A stretch of DNA of 48,809 bases. Source: Clostridia bacterium (GTDB taxonomy: Bacteria; Bacillota; Clostridia; TANB77; CAG-508). Below are positions 1-8,309 of this stretch, piece by piece. Both the position numbers and the translations under genes were made by a program. Positions within the stretch are counted from its first letter, which is position 1, and every line of letters starts with the position of its first letter. Below the pieces are notes generated by a model. It was not told where the DNA came from. It saw only the letters and a program-made list of their open reading frames with translations, and did no database searches. The stretch spans positions 1-48,809 of the forward strand of contig JAFROW010000014.1 of the NCBI GenBank assembly GCA_017429505.1, given 5' to 3'.

Positions 1-177
1 TAAGTTTAATTCCGGTCTCTTAATAAATACTTATTAAGCACCTTTAAAAATTTACTTTTTGGTACTGTGTTTTAGGTTAAAAACACATACCGTTTGGTTT
101 CATCTCTAAAGAATTTATTGTTTACTTTTCAATGTACTTTTATAATTATGTTCACCTGCTCGCAAGTGACATTTTTT
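1..177 (-). other. Probable rRNA operon 5' leader (start of transcript only)
   Basis: Read leftward, this is the untranslated start of a transcript driven by the two promoters to its right. It holds the phrase GTACATTGAAAAGTAAACAA, which resembles the boxA-like leader and spacer sequences of Firmicutes rRNA operons. It also holds a 12-bp hairpin with one bulge (61-91) and a perfect CTTAATAA/TTATTAAG hairpin (19-38). No open reading frame is apparent. That the 16S gene lies just left of position 1 is inference; the gene itself is not in the window. Confidence 0.45.
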
Positions 178-206
178 ATTATACTATGACAATTTTGATT
201 TGTCAA
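178..206 (-). promoter_or_regulatory. Sigma-A promoter, proximal (P2) of a leftward tandem pair
   Basis: On the minus strand TTGACA (201-206) is followed by exactly 17 bases and TATAAT (178-183), a full consensus. It points out of the window to the left. Two perfect promoters in tandem ahead of a non-coding leader is the usual arrangement for rRNA operons. Confidence 0.85.
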
Positions 207-356
207 TACCTTTTTTGAAATTTTTTAAAATATTTTTTATGTGTTTTTTCGCACAAAAAAATTAGTAATTTGGGGCTATATTTTATTATATGTTATCGCT
301 TGTTTTTTAATTACTAATTTAATAAAATATTTATTTTTTCTAATCGGTACTTTTTT

Positions 357-385
357 ATAATACCACCTTTGTCGAATTTTGTCAA
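357..385 (-). promoter_or_regulatory. Sigma-A promoter, distal (P1) of a leftward tandem pair
   Basis: On the minus strand TTGACA (380-385), a 17-base spacer and TATTAT (357-362). It lies 179 bp upstream of the second promoter. Between them an inverted repeat AAATTAGTAATT (259-270 and 309-320) could form a stem in the P1 transcript. Confidence 0.75.
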
Positions 386-438
386 CCATTTTTTTTAAAT
401 TTTTTTAAAATTTTTCTTAACTTTTTATATAAAATTAC

Positions 439-478
439 AGAAGCTTGAAATTCAAGCGTTTTCAAGCTTCTTTTTTTA
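439..478. terminator. Hairpin with T-tract between hpf and the rRNA promoters
   Basis: AGAAGCTTGAAA (439-450) pairs with TTTCAAGCTTCT (460-471) and is followed on the plus strand by seven or more T. In the hpf direction the hairpin is followed by a weaker T/A-rich tail. It is probably the hpf terminator and insulates the promoters beyond it. Confidence 0.6.
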
Positions 479-536
479 TTGCATAGGAAAAGTCGCAAGA
501 TTTTTCCGGAGCAACAAGGTTAAGTTTCTTTGATTC

Positions 537-575
537 GTGCGGTTGCAAAGCAACCTGCACATGTGACGAAGTCAC
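537..575. other. Two small stable hairpins downstream of hpf
   Basis: GTGC-GGTTGC-AAA-GCAACC-T-GCAC (537-560) and GTGAC-GAA-GTCAC (563-575) lie back to back in the 3' untranslated region of hpf. With the hairpin at 439-478 they give three consecutive stems after the stop codon. This may stabilise the mRNA. An ORF can be drawn across them, but its start lies inside hpf and I do not accept it. Confidence 0.4.
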
Positions 576-663
576 TTTTCTTATAAACTCCATAGTTAAT
601 TTCTCATAATTCATATAATTATATAGTAGCCTTTCTATATAATATATTTGCTTTTTTATATTT

Positions 664-1191
664 TTATGCTTCTGGTTCAACTAATCCATAGTTCTTTCCA
701 TCTTTTAATCTGTAGATAACATTTACTTTATTTGTATCTACATTTATAAATGCTAAGAAATTGTGTGTTGGATATTCTTGTAATTTGAACATTGCATCTT
801 CTGGTGTTAATGGTTTTATTTCATAATAAGAAGATTTAAGAATTTCGTTTGTTATTTCTCTTTCTTCTTTTACTTCTGAGTTAAGTTCTTTTATAGATCC
901 TTCTCTCATCATTTTCTCTTTTTGAGTTTTTGTTTTTCTAATTTGTCCTTCTAATATATCTATAACTTTATCTATAGAAGCATATAAATCTTTTTCTTCT
1001 GCTTCTGCTCTATATTTATCACCATTTGCATTTACCATTACTTCTGCAATTTGTTCATTTTTTTCTGTTTTTACAGTTACCTCTGCTGATGCATCTTCAA
1101 AATACTTGTCTATTCTTTCTAATTTTCTTTCGATATAGTCGTTGATTGCATCTGTTACTTTTAATTCCTTTCCTACTACTTGAATTTTCAT
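664..1191 (-). CDS. hpf: Ribosome hibernation promoting factor, long form
   Basis: This 175-residue protein is the long HPF that inactivates ribosomes by forming 100S dimers in stationary phase. Residues 1-100 form the S30AE/YfiA domain (starts MKIQVVGKELKVTDAI, with the basic helix before residue 110). A linker follows, then the C-terminal dimerisation domain at about 120-175, ending in the typical PTHNFLAFINVDTNKVNVIY region and GKNYGLVEP. The length matches the long family. The start ATG follows GGAGG at good spacing. It has its own promoter (1311-1339) and about 120 nt of leader. It is monocistronic, with hairpins downstream. Confidence 0.95.
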   Translation of the reverse strand: MKIQVVGKELKVTDAINDYIERKLERIDKYFEDASAEVTVKTEKNEQIAEVMVNANGDKYRAEAEEKDLYASIDKVIDILEGQIRKTKTQKEKMMREGSIKELNSEVKEEREITNEILKSSYYEIKPLTPEDAMFKLQEYPTHNFLAFINVDTNKVNVIYRLKDGKNYGLVEPEA

Positions 1192-1310
1192 ATAAATTCC
1201 TCCTTTAAAGTCTTATTTTGGAACATTTCGTGTAATAAATTAGCTATATTAAGCATTCTTACCACAGAATATTTTTAATATTAATCTTAAATGTCCCTCT
1301 TTGTTCTCTT

Positions 1311-1339
1311 ATTATATATGTTATTTTTAATTTTGGCAA
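1311..1339 (-). promoter_or_regulatory. hpf promoter
   Basis: TTGCCA (1334-1339), a 17-base spacer and TATAAT (1311-1316) on the minus strand. The leader to the hpf start codon would be about 110 nt. Confidence 0.75.
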
Positions 1340-1361
1340 GAGGTTTTCGTATAAAAATTGC

Positions 1362-1391
1362 AAAAAACTAAATTATTAGATCTAATAATTT
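1362..1391 (-). terminator. Terminator of the SNF2 helicase gene
   Basis: A perfect 22-bp palindrome, AAATTATTAGA/TCTAATAATTT (1370-1391), lies 12 bp past the helicase stop codon. On the minus strand it is followed by AGTTTTTTG. Confidence 0.7.
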
Positions 1392-1403
1392 ATGCTTTAT
1401 ATC

Positions 1404-4400
1404 TCACTCAAACAAACTCATTATCTCATCTTTGCTCAATTTATTAACAAACGAAGTCTTAGTATCTAGCATATTATCAATAAGTTCTGCCTTTTTATTT
1501 TGAAGTTCATAAATTTTTTCTTCTATAGAATTAGAAGTAATTAGTTTGTAAACTTGAACATTATTTTTTTGTCCTATTCTGTAAGCTCTGTCTGTTGCTT
1601 GATTTTCTGCAGACTGATTCCACCATGGATCATAGTGTATTACCATATCTGCTCCTGTTAGATTTAGTCCTGTTCCGCCAGCTTTAAGTGAAATCAAGAA
1701 TATTTTTACATCTGGATTTGAATTGAATTCATCAACCAATTTTATTCTTTCATCAACTTTTGTACTTCCTGTAAGCTTAAAGTATTTTATATCCTTTGAA
1801 TTAAGCTCTTTTTCTATTATTTCAAACATTGATGTATAGCCTGAAAATAATAATATTTTGTGTCCAGCTTCTATAGCATCTGAAAGTATTTCTACACATT
1901 GATTTAACTTGCTACTTTCATCTTTATAGTCTTTTATAAACAAACTTGGGTGACAACATATTTGTCTTAATCTTGTAAGTGTTGATAAAATTTTAAATTG
2001 ACTTTTTTCAAATCCGTTTAATTTTATCTCATCTACAACTTCTTGTTTTGCTTGTGCCAAATAAGACATATATACAGCTTCTTGCTCATCTGTCATTTGA
2101 TTATTAAGTACTGTTATGGTTTTTTCTGGAAGTTCTGTTAATACATTTTTTTTGTTTCTTCTTAATATAAATGGAGCTATTAACATTTTTAGCCTATTCA
2201 TTGCTCTTTCGTCATTTTCTTTTACAATTGGAATTTCATACAAGTTTTTGAATTTTTTGTATCCAAATAAGTATCCAGGCATTACAAAATCAAATATTGA
2301 CCATAGTTCTGCTAAAGAGTTTTCTATTGGAGTTCCTGTTAATGCATAACGTGTCTCACCATTTAATTCTTTTATAGCTTTTGCATTTTGTGTTGTGCTG
2401 TTTTTCATATATTGTGCTTCATCTGCGATTATATATTTAAAATTGTAATTTAGTTCTTTATATACTTCTATATCTCTTTTTAATAAATCATAAGATGTTA
2501 TAATCAAATCATAATTTTGCACATTTTTAATAAGCTTTTCTCTTTCTCTTGCATTCCCTTTTATTACACAAGGTTTTAAATCAGGTGCAAATTTATTTAC
2601 CTCACTTAGCCAATTTAAAGTAAGAGAACTTGGGCAAATAACAATTGACGCTTTTCTTTCTTTTTCATTTTGCAAATCGCTATCAATATCTTGACTTCTT
2701 GTTTCATTATCTTGAAAAACATTATTATCTTGTTCTTTACATTCATCCTTATACTCCATCAATATAGAAATCACCTGCAAAGTTTTTCCAAGTCCCATAT
2801 CATCTGCAAGTATTCCACCAAAGTGATATGAATCAAGTACTTTAAGCCACTTAAATCCTGTTTTTTGGTAATCTCTTAACACATTTTCCATCTCTTCAGG
2901 AATAGCTATTTCATCATTTATGTTATCTTTTTCTAGGTCACTTACAATTTTTTGAAATTCATTACTTTTAGAAGCATTTACAGATTGTTCTCTTTTTAAT
3001 AATTCATTTAAATATAGACTTCTATTTATAGGAAGTTTAACTGTTTCTTTTTCCAGGTCTTTGTAATCTAAATCCATTCCAGTAACTAATTTATCTAAAA
3101 ATTCTATATCTTCATTTTCTTCTAAATTCAAAAAACTTCCATCTTTTAGCCTGTAATATTTTTTCTTAAGCTGATATTTTTGCATTACATCTTTTATCTC
3201 ATCTACTTTTATATTTAACTTTTTAAAATCTATTGAAAGTAGGTTGTTTTCTACCTTTACCCCTATTGTTCCTAATTTAGGTTTTCTTATTTCTTTAGAT
3301 TTAAAGTTCTCCGTCGCTAGTACCTCAAATTTTTGCATATATATTTCAATATCATTTGCTAAAAAATTATATATTTTATCATCATTTGGTAAAATAAATC
3401 TTAAATTTTGTGTATCTACCATAAATCCTGTTTTTCTTATAATATTTAAGCTTTTATTTTCTGATAGAATATTTCTAGTATTTTTTATATTTACATCTTT
3501 TTCTAATGGATTAAACTCTTCATTTCCATAACAAAACTTAACATCTGCAATAACATAATCATTTTGATCAAAATCCAAATAAACTTTGACCCCAAGATTT
3601 TTTGGTTTATATTCTTCTATTTCTTCTTCTGCAATATTTTTAAGCCTTATGCAATTTCCTACTTTTGGCATTATAACAGAATATAGGTCTTTTAAATCTT
3701 CCTTACCTAGCTCTAATTCTGTTATATATGATTGTTTAAATATTTTAACTAGTCTTATTACTGTATTTTCAAAATTTTTGCTACATCTATACAATCTTAA
3801 TCCTTCTATAACATAAGTATATTTTTTTCCATTAAATATTTGTATTGAAAAGATTTCTTTATTTGGCTTAATTGTATATATTCCATCTTTTGCCCTACTT
3901 AGCTCAAATGTGATATTTGGGTCGTCTTCAATCAATTCAATTTGAGCCGATGTTCTATCTACATCTGTTAAAACTCTTTTATTTTTAAGTACATCAAATG
4001 CTTCATCTATTGAGCTTTCTCCTAATGTGATTCTTGTATTGTTTAAAGTATTTCCATAATATGTGTATTTATTTCCATTTTCTGCATATTTAAGCATTTC
4101 TGAATATCTTAAAACAAAATCTAAAAGTGGTCTACTTTTTTCTGTAAAATTGTCTCTAGTATGTACAAATTCTAATTTATCTCCGTATTTATAAAATTCA
4201 TTTCTTGCCATTCTTGTATAAAATTCAGATAAATCTTTTATTTTATACATTCTTTTGTTTCCAATCTTAATCTCTAATTTTAGTTTTGAATCAAATCTAT
4301 CAAAAATAAGTCTTGGCTCTATTTTTATTTTTTTATCTTCTGGTAGTTGTTCAAACTCTTCTGAGTTTATTTCTTGTAGTTCTTCGTTGTATAAGTCTAT

Positions 4401-4775
4401 TACTATTTTTCTGAAATTTGCAAATCTGTTGATGTTGTGTTTCGATTTTTGTGGCTCATCAAATTTATCCCAATATTTTGTCTGTGTAAATTTAATTAGC
4501 GTTGCCGCTATATGCTTACATGCAGCATATCTATTATAATAATCTTGGCATTCACATTCTGCAACTTCTAATTCTCCATCTTCAACCTTTATTGTTGTAG
4601 TATAATTATCGTAATTCCCTTCTACTTCTGCTGTAATTTCGAAATTGTTTGGATCTTCGTAATGCACTTTTTTTATTTCTACTTTGCCTTTGCTTACTAT
4701 TCTTCTGGCTCTATTTAGCCTTTCTTCGCCAACATCAGTATATATTTCTTGCGCTAAATTTTCATTTACTTGCAT
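1404..4775 (-). CDS. SWIM zinc-finger SNF2/Rad54-family DNA helicase
   Basis: This 1123-residue ATP-dependent DNA translocase is of the bacterial SNF2 type, usually presumed to remodel protein-DNA complexes or act with transcription or repair. A SWIM zinc finger (CxCx(n)CxH, CECQDYYNRYAACKH at about residues 74-88) is followed by a long family-specific middle region. The SNF2 ATPase then has Walker A DDMGLGKT (about 660) and the DEAQ box (about 787), and the helicase C domain ends with the RAYRIGQ motif VI near the C-terminus. The length is normal for this architecture. The start ATG is preceded by AAAGGGG. A perfect palindromic terminator follows. No in-frame CGG occurs in its 1123 codons. 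Confidence 0.93.
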   Translation of the reverse strand: MQVNENLAQEIYTDVGEERLNRARRIVSKGKVEIKKVHYEDPNNFEITAEVEGNYDNYTTTIKVEDGELEVAECECQDYYNRYAACKHIAATLIKFTQTKYWDKFDEPQKSKHNINRFANFRKIVIDLYNEELQEINSEEFEQLPEDKKIKIEPRLIFDRFDSKLKLEIKIGNKRMYKIKDLSEFYTRMARNEFYKYGDKLEFVHTRDNFTEKSRPLLDFVLRYSEMLKYAENGNKYTYYGNTLNNTRITLGESSIDEAFDVLKNKRVLTDVDRTSAQIELIEDDPNITFELSRAKDGIYTIKPNKEIFSIQIFNGKKYTYVIEGLRLYRCSKNFENTVIRLVKIFKQSYITELELGKEDLKDLYSVIMPKVGNCIRLKNIAEEEIEEYKPKNLGVKVYLDFDQNDYVIADVKFCYGNEEFNPLEKDVNIKNTRNILSENKSLNIIRKTGFMVDTQNLRFILPNDDKIYNFLANDIEIYMQKFEVLATENFKSKEIRKPKLGTIGVKVENNLLSIDFKKLNIKVDEIKDVMQKYQLKKKYYRLKDGSFLNLEENEDIEFLDKLVTGMDLDYKDLEKETVKLPINRSLYLNELLKREQSVNASKSNEFQKIVSDLEKDNINDEIAIPEEMENVLRDYQKTGFKWLKVLDSYHFGGILADDMGLGKTLQVISILMEYKDECKEQDNNVFQDNETRSQDIDSDLQNEKERKASIVICPSSLTLNWLSEVNKFAPDLKPCVIKGNAREREKLIKNVQNYDLIITSYDLLKRDIEVYKELNYNFKYIIADEAQYMKNSTTQNAKAIKELNGETRYALTGTPIENSLAELWSIFDFVMPGYLFGYKKFKNLYEIPIVKENDERAMNRLKMLIAPFILRRNKKNVLTELPEKTITVLNNQMTDEQEAVYMSYLAQAKQEVVDEIKLNGFEKSQFKILSTLTRLRQICCHPSLFIKDYKDESSKLNQCVEILSDAIEAGHKILLFSGYTSMFEIIEKELNSKDIKYFKLTGSTKVDERIKLVDEFNSNPDVKIFLISLKAGGTGLNLTGADMVIHYDPWWNQSAENQATDRAYRIGQKNNVQVYKLITSNSIEEKIYELQNKKAELIDNMLDTKTSFVNKLSKDEIMSLFE

Positions 4776-4900
4776 TTACAACTACCCCTTTATTTTGCTA
4801 TTATTAACATTATTCTATAATCCTGAAGTAATACTAGATATAAAGCTTCATATTTTTTCTATTATATAGATCAAACTTTATTTTACCAAAAAAAAACAAA

Positions 4901-4926
4901 AAAAGCAAGTAGTATCTTGCTTTTTT
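4901..4926. terminator. Intrinsic terminator between divergent genes
   Basis: AGCAAG-TAGTAT-CTTGCT is flanked by A-runs on the left and TTTTTT on the right, so it could terminate in both directions. It sits between the divergent helicase and uraA genes, an odd place for a terminator. It may insulate the uraA promoter from antisense transcription. Confidence 0.55.
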
Positions 4927-4988
4927 ACATATCTTTCTCCACTTTTCATCGCAATTTTCGACATTTTTCGTTTTTTTTCATTTTTTAC

Positions 4989-5017
4989 TTGATTTTTAAT
5001 TTTATTTATAGTATCAT
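4989..5017 (+). promoter_or_regulatory. Promoter of the uraA leader
   Basis: TTGATT (4989-4994), a 17-base spacer and TATCAT (5012-5017). Transcription would begin near 5024 and cross the leader ORF and terminator before uraA. Confidence 0.55.
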
Positions 5018-5036
5018 ATCTCAAGAGGTGCAAAAA

Positions 5037-5147
5037 ATGAATAATTTATTAAAAGAAAATAATTTTATAAGTGCTGAAAAAACTTGCAAAAACGCAAGTA
5101 TTGTTCCATTTTCTTTTAATATTTCTCGTAGTACTATTATTTATTAA
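5037..5147 (+). CDS. Possible uraA leader peptide, 36 residues
   Basis: A short ORF starts 6-7 bases after AAGAGGTG and just downstream of a plausible promoter. It encodes a 36-residue peptide beginning MNNLLKENNF and ending SRSTIIY. Its last codons overlap a T-tailed hairpin (5132-5162), and an internal hairpin CTTGC/GCAAG lies near 5088-5103. It resembles no family I know. The layout of promoter, short ORF, terminator and transporter gene suggests attenuation of uraA. I see no PyrR-binding loop consensus, so the signal is unknown. It could equally be non-coding leader RNA. Confidence 0.35.
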   Translation: MNNLLKENNFISAEKTCKNASIVPFSFNISRSTIIY

Positions 5148-5162
5148 TAGTATTTTTTTTTG
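5132..5162 (+). terminator. Terminator or attenuator upstream of uraA
   Basis: TACTATTA (5132-5139) pairs with TAATAGTA (5145-5152) and is followed by about ten T residues. It lies between the leader promoter and uraA, so uraA expression requires read-through or a second promoter that I do not see. Confidence 0.6.
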
Positions 5163-5176
5163 CATTATCGAGCTAA

Positions 5177-5226
5177 TATAGGAAACTTTGTCTTTTATAT
5201 AAATAAAATATTTGGCGTTTCCTATA
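5177..5226 (+). promoter_or_regulatory. Hairpin in the uraA leader next to the RBS
   Basis: TATAGGAAAC (5177-5186) and GTTTCCTATA (5217-5226) form a perfect 10-bp stem that ends about 14 bases before AAAGGAGG. A hairpin with the same ATAGGAAA/TTTCCTAT core precedes the upp start (6699-6729), so the two genes may share a control element. Confidence 0.45.
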
Positions 5227-5255
5227 AAATAAAAATATAAAGGAGGAATGTTCTT

Positions 5256-6548
5256 ATGGAACAACAAAAATTACTTTTTGATGTCAACGAAAAACCACCA
5301 ATTATGAAGTGGATTATTCTGGCCCTACAGCATGTTTTTGCAATGTTTGGTGCAACAATTTTAGTGCCAATACTTGTTAATTCTGCAGCAGGAGAAACTG
5401 TACTTACAATTCCAGTAGCCTTGGTTACATCAGGAATTGGAACACTAATCTATATTCTATGTACAAAAGGAAAATCACCTGTATATTTAGGTAGCTCATT
5501 TGCATTTATTGCTCCACTTGCAGCAGCATTTTTAAAAGGTGGCGTATCAGGTGCTATGACAGGAATTATGGCTGTAGGTTTAATCTATGTTATTTTCGCA
5601 ATTATAATTAAATTAGTTGGTAAAGGATGGATTGAAAAAATTTTACCACCTGTTGTAATTGGGCCTATGATTATGATTATTGGTTTAGGACTTGCACCAT
5701 CTGCAATTTCTCAAATAGGATTAGGAACTGGTGCAGAGATTGAATGGAGAGGCGTAATTGTCGCACTTGTTACATTTTTAACTACAGCTATTGTTATGGT
5801 AAGAGGTAAAGGATTTATTAAAATAATACCTTTCTTAATTGGTATAGTTACAGGTTACGTTTTAGCCATTATTCTTGGACTAGTTGACTTTACTCCTGTA
5901 GCAGAAGCTGCATTTTTTAGCATACCACAATTTATGGTTCCTTTTGTCAGCTATATGCCAAACTTTTCTGCTTTACTTACTATTGCTCCAATTGCTTTAG
6001 TTACAATGGCAGAACATATTGGAGACCACACAGCTCTAAGTACTATTATTGGAAAAGATTTGCTTAAAGAACCTGGTCTTGATAGAACACTTTTAGGTGA
6101 TGGTATAGCAACATTCGTTGCAGGTATGCTTGGAGGACCTGCAAATACAACTTATGGCGAAAATACATCTGTTGTTGGTATGACAAAAGTTGCATCTGTT
6201 TGGGTTATTGGTTTAGCTGCAATAATTGCAATTTGTTTAGGATTTTTAGGAAAATTCACAGCAATTGTATCTACAATTCCAAATCCAGTATTAGGAGGAG
6301 TTTCTCTTCTACTTTATGGATTTATTGCTGTAAATGGTCTTAAAGTTTTAATTGAAAACAGAATAGATTTTGGTAAATCTAGAAATGTAGTTGTAGCATC
6401 TACAATGCTTGTTTTAGGATTGGGTGGTGCAGCAATTTCTATTGTATCTGGTGATTTATCTATCACTATATCTGGAATGAGTTTAGCTGCAATTATTGGA
6501 ATATTATTAAACTTATTTATGCCAAAAGAAACTAATGAAATTGATTAA
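5256..6548 (+). CDS. uraA: Uracil:proton symporter (uracil permease)
   Basis: This 430-residue NCS2-family transporter imports uracil across the cytoplasmic membrane. The N-terminal motif QHVFAMFGATILVP, about 14 hydrophobic segments and the NCS2 signature around TMAEHIGDHTALSTIIGKDL (about 248-267) are present. GGPANTTYGENTSVVGMTKVAS (starting near residue 291) provides the substrate-binding NTTYGEN motif. Length and gene neighbour (upp) support uracil rather than xanthine as substrate. AAAGGAGGAATGTTCTT precedes the ATG. The leader contains a possible attenuator and a hairpin. A long palindrome follows the stop codon. Confidence 0.93.
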   Translation: MEQQKLLFDVNEKPPIMKWIILALQHVFAMFGATILVPILVNSAAGETVLTIPVALVTSGIGTLIYILCTKGKSPVYLGSSFAFIAPLAAAFLKGGVSGAMTGIMAVGLIYVIFAIIIKLVGKGWIEKILPPVVIGPMIMIIGLGLAPSAISQIGLGTGAEIEWRGVIVALVTFLTTAIVMVRGKGFIKIIPFLIGIVTGYVLAIILGLVDFTPVAEAAFFSIPQFMVPFVSYMPNFSALLTIAPIALVTMAEHIGDHTALSTIIGKDLLKEPGLDRTLLGDGIATFVAGMLGGPANTTYGENTSVVGMTKVASVWVIGLAAIIAICLGFLGKFTAIVSTIPNPVLGGVSLLLYGFIAVNGLKVLIENRIDFGKSRNVVVASTMLVLGLGGAAISIVSGDLSITISGMSLAAIIGILLNLFMPKETNEID

Positions 6549-6556
6549 ATAGATTA

Positions 6557-6656
6557 AGAACAAATCGGAACTTGAAGAATTTCGAATGTTCAAATTATCA
6601 GCACTTTAACGTTGCTTAAAAATTTTGATTATTAAAGCGTTCCGTAAATTTGTTCT
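6557..6656. repeat. 100-bp imperfect palindrome between uraA and upp
   Basis: The ends AGAACAAAT (6557-6565) and ATTTGTTCT (6648-6656) are complementary. CGGAAC/GTTCCG and GCACTTTAA/TTAAAGC are further paired segments inward. The element lacks a T-tail and could fold into a long hairpin in either strand's transcript. It may be a remnant of a palindromic mobile repeat or an mRNA processing or stabilising structure. Confidence 0.45.
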
Positions 6657-6657
6657 A

Positions 6658-6729
6658 GTGCGAGATTTACGTAGGAAATCTCTGCACATCAGTTTTTATA
6701 TAATAGGAAAGTATGACTTTCCTATTATA
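6658..6729 (+). promoter_or_regulatory. Two tight hairpins in the upp 5' region
   Basis: First GTGC-GAGATTT / AAATCTC-T-GCAC (6658-6687), an 11-bp stem with a one-base bulge. Then a perfect 14-bp stem with a 3-base loop, TATAATAGGAAAGT-ATG-ACTTTCCTATTATA (6699-6729), which ends just before the Shine-Dalgarno sequence of upp. No T-run follows either, so these look like translational or mRNA-stability elements rather than terminators. Confidence 0.5.
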
Positions 6730-6745
6730 GAAAGGAAGTCTTTGT

Positions 6746-7372
6746 ATGAATACTTTAGTTTTAAATAATCCTTTAATAGAACATAAATTATCTATTATTA
6801 GAGATAAAAATACTGGAACAAAAGAATTTAGAGAAATAATTGGAGAAATTGCAACTTTTTTATGTTATGAAGCAATGTCAGATGCTAAGCTAGAAGAAGT
6901 TGAGATAGAAACTCCAATTTGCAAAACTAAAGCAAAAAAATTGGATGAAAATAAATATGCCTTTGTACCAATTTTAAGAGCAGGAACAGGAATGTTAGAT
7001 GGATTAATAAAAGCTATTCCAAATGCAAAAATTGGTCATGTTGGATTATATAGAGATGAAACAACACATAAACCTATACGTTATTATTATAAAATGCCAA
7101 AAGACATTGCAAACCGTGAAGTAATCGTATTAGATCCAATGTTAGCAACAGGTGGATCTGCATGTGATACAATCACTATGTTAAAAGAAGATGGAGTTAA
7201 AACTATAAAATTTTTATGTATAATTGCAGCACCTGAAGGAATTAAAAAAATAGAAGAAATTCACCCTGATGTAAAAATCTATACTGCTTCAATTGATGAA
7301 AAACTCAACGAAAATGCATATATAGTACCAGGTTTAGGAGATGCAGGAGATAGAATTTTTGGAACAAAATAA
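6746..7372 (+). CDS. upp: Uracil phosphoribosyltransferase
   Basis: This 208-residue enzyme converts uracil and PRPP to UMP in the pyrimidine salvage pathway. The family landmarks are visible: [13 protein letters not shown] (about residues 74-86), the PRPP loop [14 protein letters not shown] (about 126-139) and the C-terminal uracil-binding [15 protein letters not shown]. Length is standard. AAAGGAAG precedes the ATG. With uraA upstream it forms an uptake-and-conversion unit. A strong bidirectional terminator follows. Confidence 0.96.
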   Translation: MNTLVLNNPLIEHKLSIIRDKNTGTKEFREIIGEIATFLCYEAMSDAKLEEVEIETPICKTKAKKLDENKYAFVPILRAGTGMLDGLIKAIPNAKIGHVGLYRDETTHKPIRYYYKMPKDIANREVIVLDPMLATGGSACDTITMLKEDGVKTIKFLCIIAAPEGIKKIEEIHPDVKIYTASIDEKLNENAYIVPGLGDAGDRIFGTK

Positions 7373-7375
7373 ACT

Positions 7376-7426
7376 AAAAAAAGAACCTAAATCAGAATAA
7401 AACTATTCTTGATTTAAGTTCTTTTT
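7376..7426. terminator. Bidirectional terminator between convergent genes
   Basis: AAGAAC-CTAAATCA-GAATA pairs with TATTC-TTGATTTAA-GTTCTT around a 4-base loop. An A-run before and a T-run after let it stop upp from the left and the P-loop gene from the right. Confidence 0.85.
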
Positions 7427-7431
7427 CTTAA

Positions 7432-8262
7432 TTAATCTTTATAATAAATAGCTTTTGCAACCACATCCATTTTAGCTACATTCATTGAAGTCCAATTTTC
7501 TATTTCTCTTATTGCTTTTTGTTTAAAATCTCTTAAAGTTTCTACAACATTACAACCATAAATAACTTCAACTTCCATATAAATTATTGCACCTTCATCA
7601 GAATTTGTAACTCTAATTTTTAGCACTCTATTTATTTCTTCTAGCTTGTTTGCAAGGTATTCTGCTAATTGCTTAAAGACATTGTCTGAAATTGTGAAAT
7701 TTCCCATATAGCTAAATGTAGGTCTTATTATAGATTTTTCTGAGATATATGGTTTTTGGCCATTTCCTCTAGATTTAAAAATTTGCAAAGGGTCTAAAAG
7801 ATATCCTGAAAAATCCTTTTTTATTTCAAATGTTGGAACAGGAATTACATGCTTTCCTTCTGTAACTCTTATTCTTCTTGCTGTTTCCATTTCTTCTTCT
7901 GTCGCAACATCTGTAATATATATTGTTTTAGATATCTTTGGAAGTTTTAAATTTTCTGCAATTTTTTCAACCATTCCATCAGAAGTTCCAAGAAGTAAAA
8001 TACTTTCCGCTTTATATTTTTTTAATGCTTTTTGTATTTCTTTAGATTGCTCTTCTTTTATAAATAGTGCTTTTTTTACAGTTTCTATTTTTGTTGCAGC
8101 CTTTTTTGCAGAATTTCCTGCAATTACTTCATTATCTTTAATTAAAAGTCCGTCATCTATTATAAAATGAATATTATTTTCTGCTGCTACCATCTGTGCC
8201 CTATAACTTTTTCCAGTACCTGAGGGACCTACGAAGGCAAATACTTTTATTTCTTTTAACAT
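7432..8262 (-). CDS. P-loop ATP-binding protein with C-terminal Asp23-like domain
   Basis: The 276-residue protein starts with a Walker A motif GPSGTGKSY (about residues 12-20). A Rossmann-like middle contains two candidate phosphate-acceptor or sensor segments (IDDGLLI, ILLLGTSDGM). From about residue 185 it ends in a domain resembling Asp23/Gls24 (NFTISDNVFKQLAEYLANKL, then IYMEVEVIYGCNVVETLRDF and an AIREIEN helix). Asp23-like domains usually form membrane-associated or stress proteins. The pairing with a nucleotide-binding domain suggests an ATP-dependent partner of the cell-envelope Asp23 network, which is inference. No membrane segments are seen. A repeat element and a terminator lie upstream, so it is probably transcribed alone. 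Confidence 0.7.
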   Translation of the reverse strand: MLKEIKVFAFVGPSGTGKSYRAQMVAAENNIHFIIDDGLLIKDNEVIAGNSAKKAATKIETVKKALFIKEEQSKEIQKALKKYKAESILLLGTSDGMVEKIAENLKLPKISKTIYITDVATEEEMETARRIRVTEGKHVIPVPTFEIKKDFSGYLLDPLQIFKSRGNGQKPYISEKSIIRPTFSYMGNFTISDNVFKQLAEYLANKLEEINRVLKIRVTNSDEGAIIYMEVEVIYGCNVVETLRDFKQKAIREIENWTSMNVAKMDVVAKAIYYKD

Positions 8263-8309
8263 ATAATCATTCCTCTAACTAAAATATATATAATTTATAA
8301 GAAAAAATA

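Noticed and set aside
365-376. TGTCGAA (0A-box-like) near the rRNA promoters and again near 4955-4963
   Set aside because: A seven-base match is expected by chance in AT-rich DNA of this length and there is no other sign of Spo0A control.
462-680. A 72-residue ORF after hpf
   Set aside because: Its start lies within hpf and its body is made of three hairpins. It lacks a ribosome-binding site and homology.
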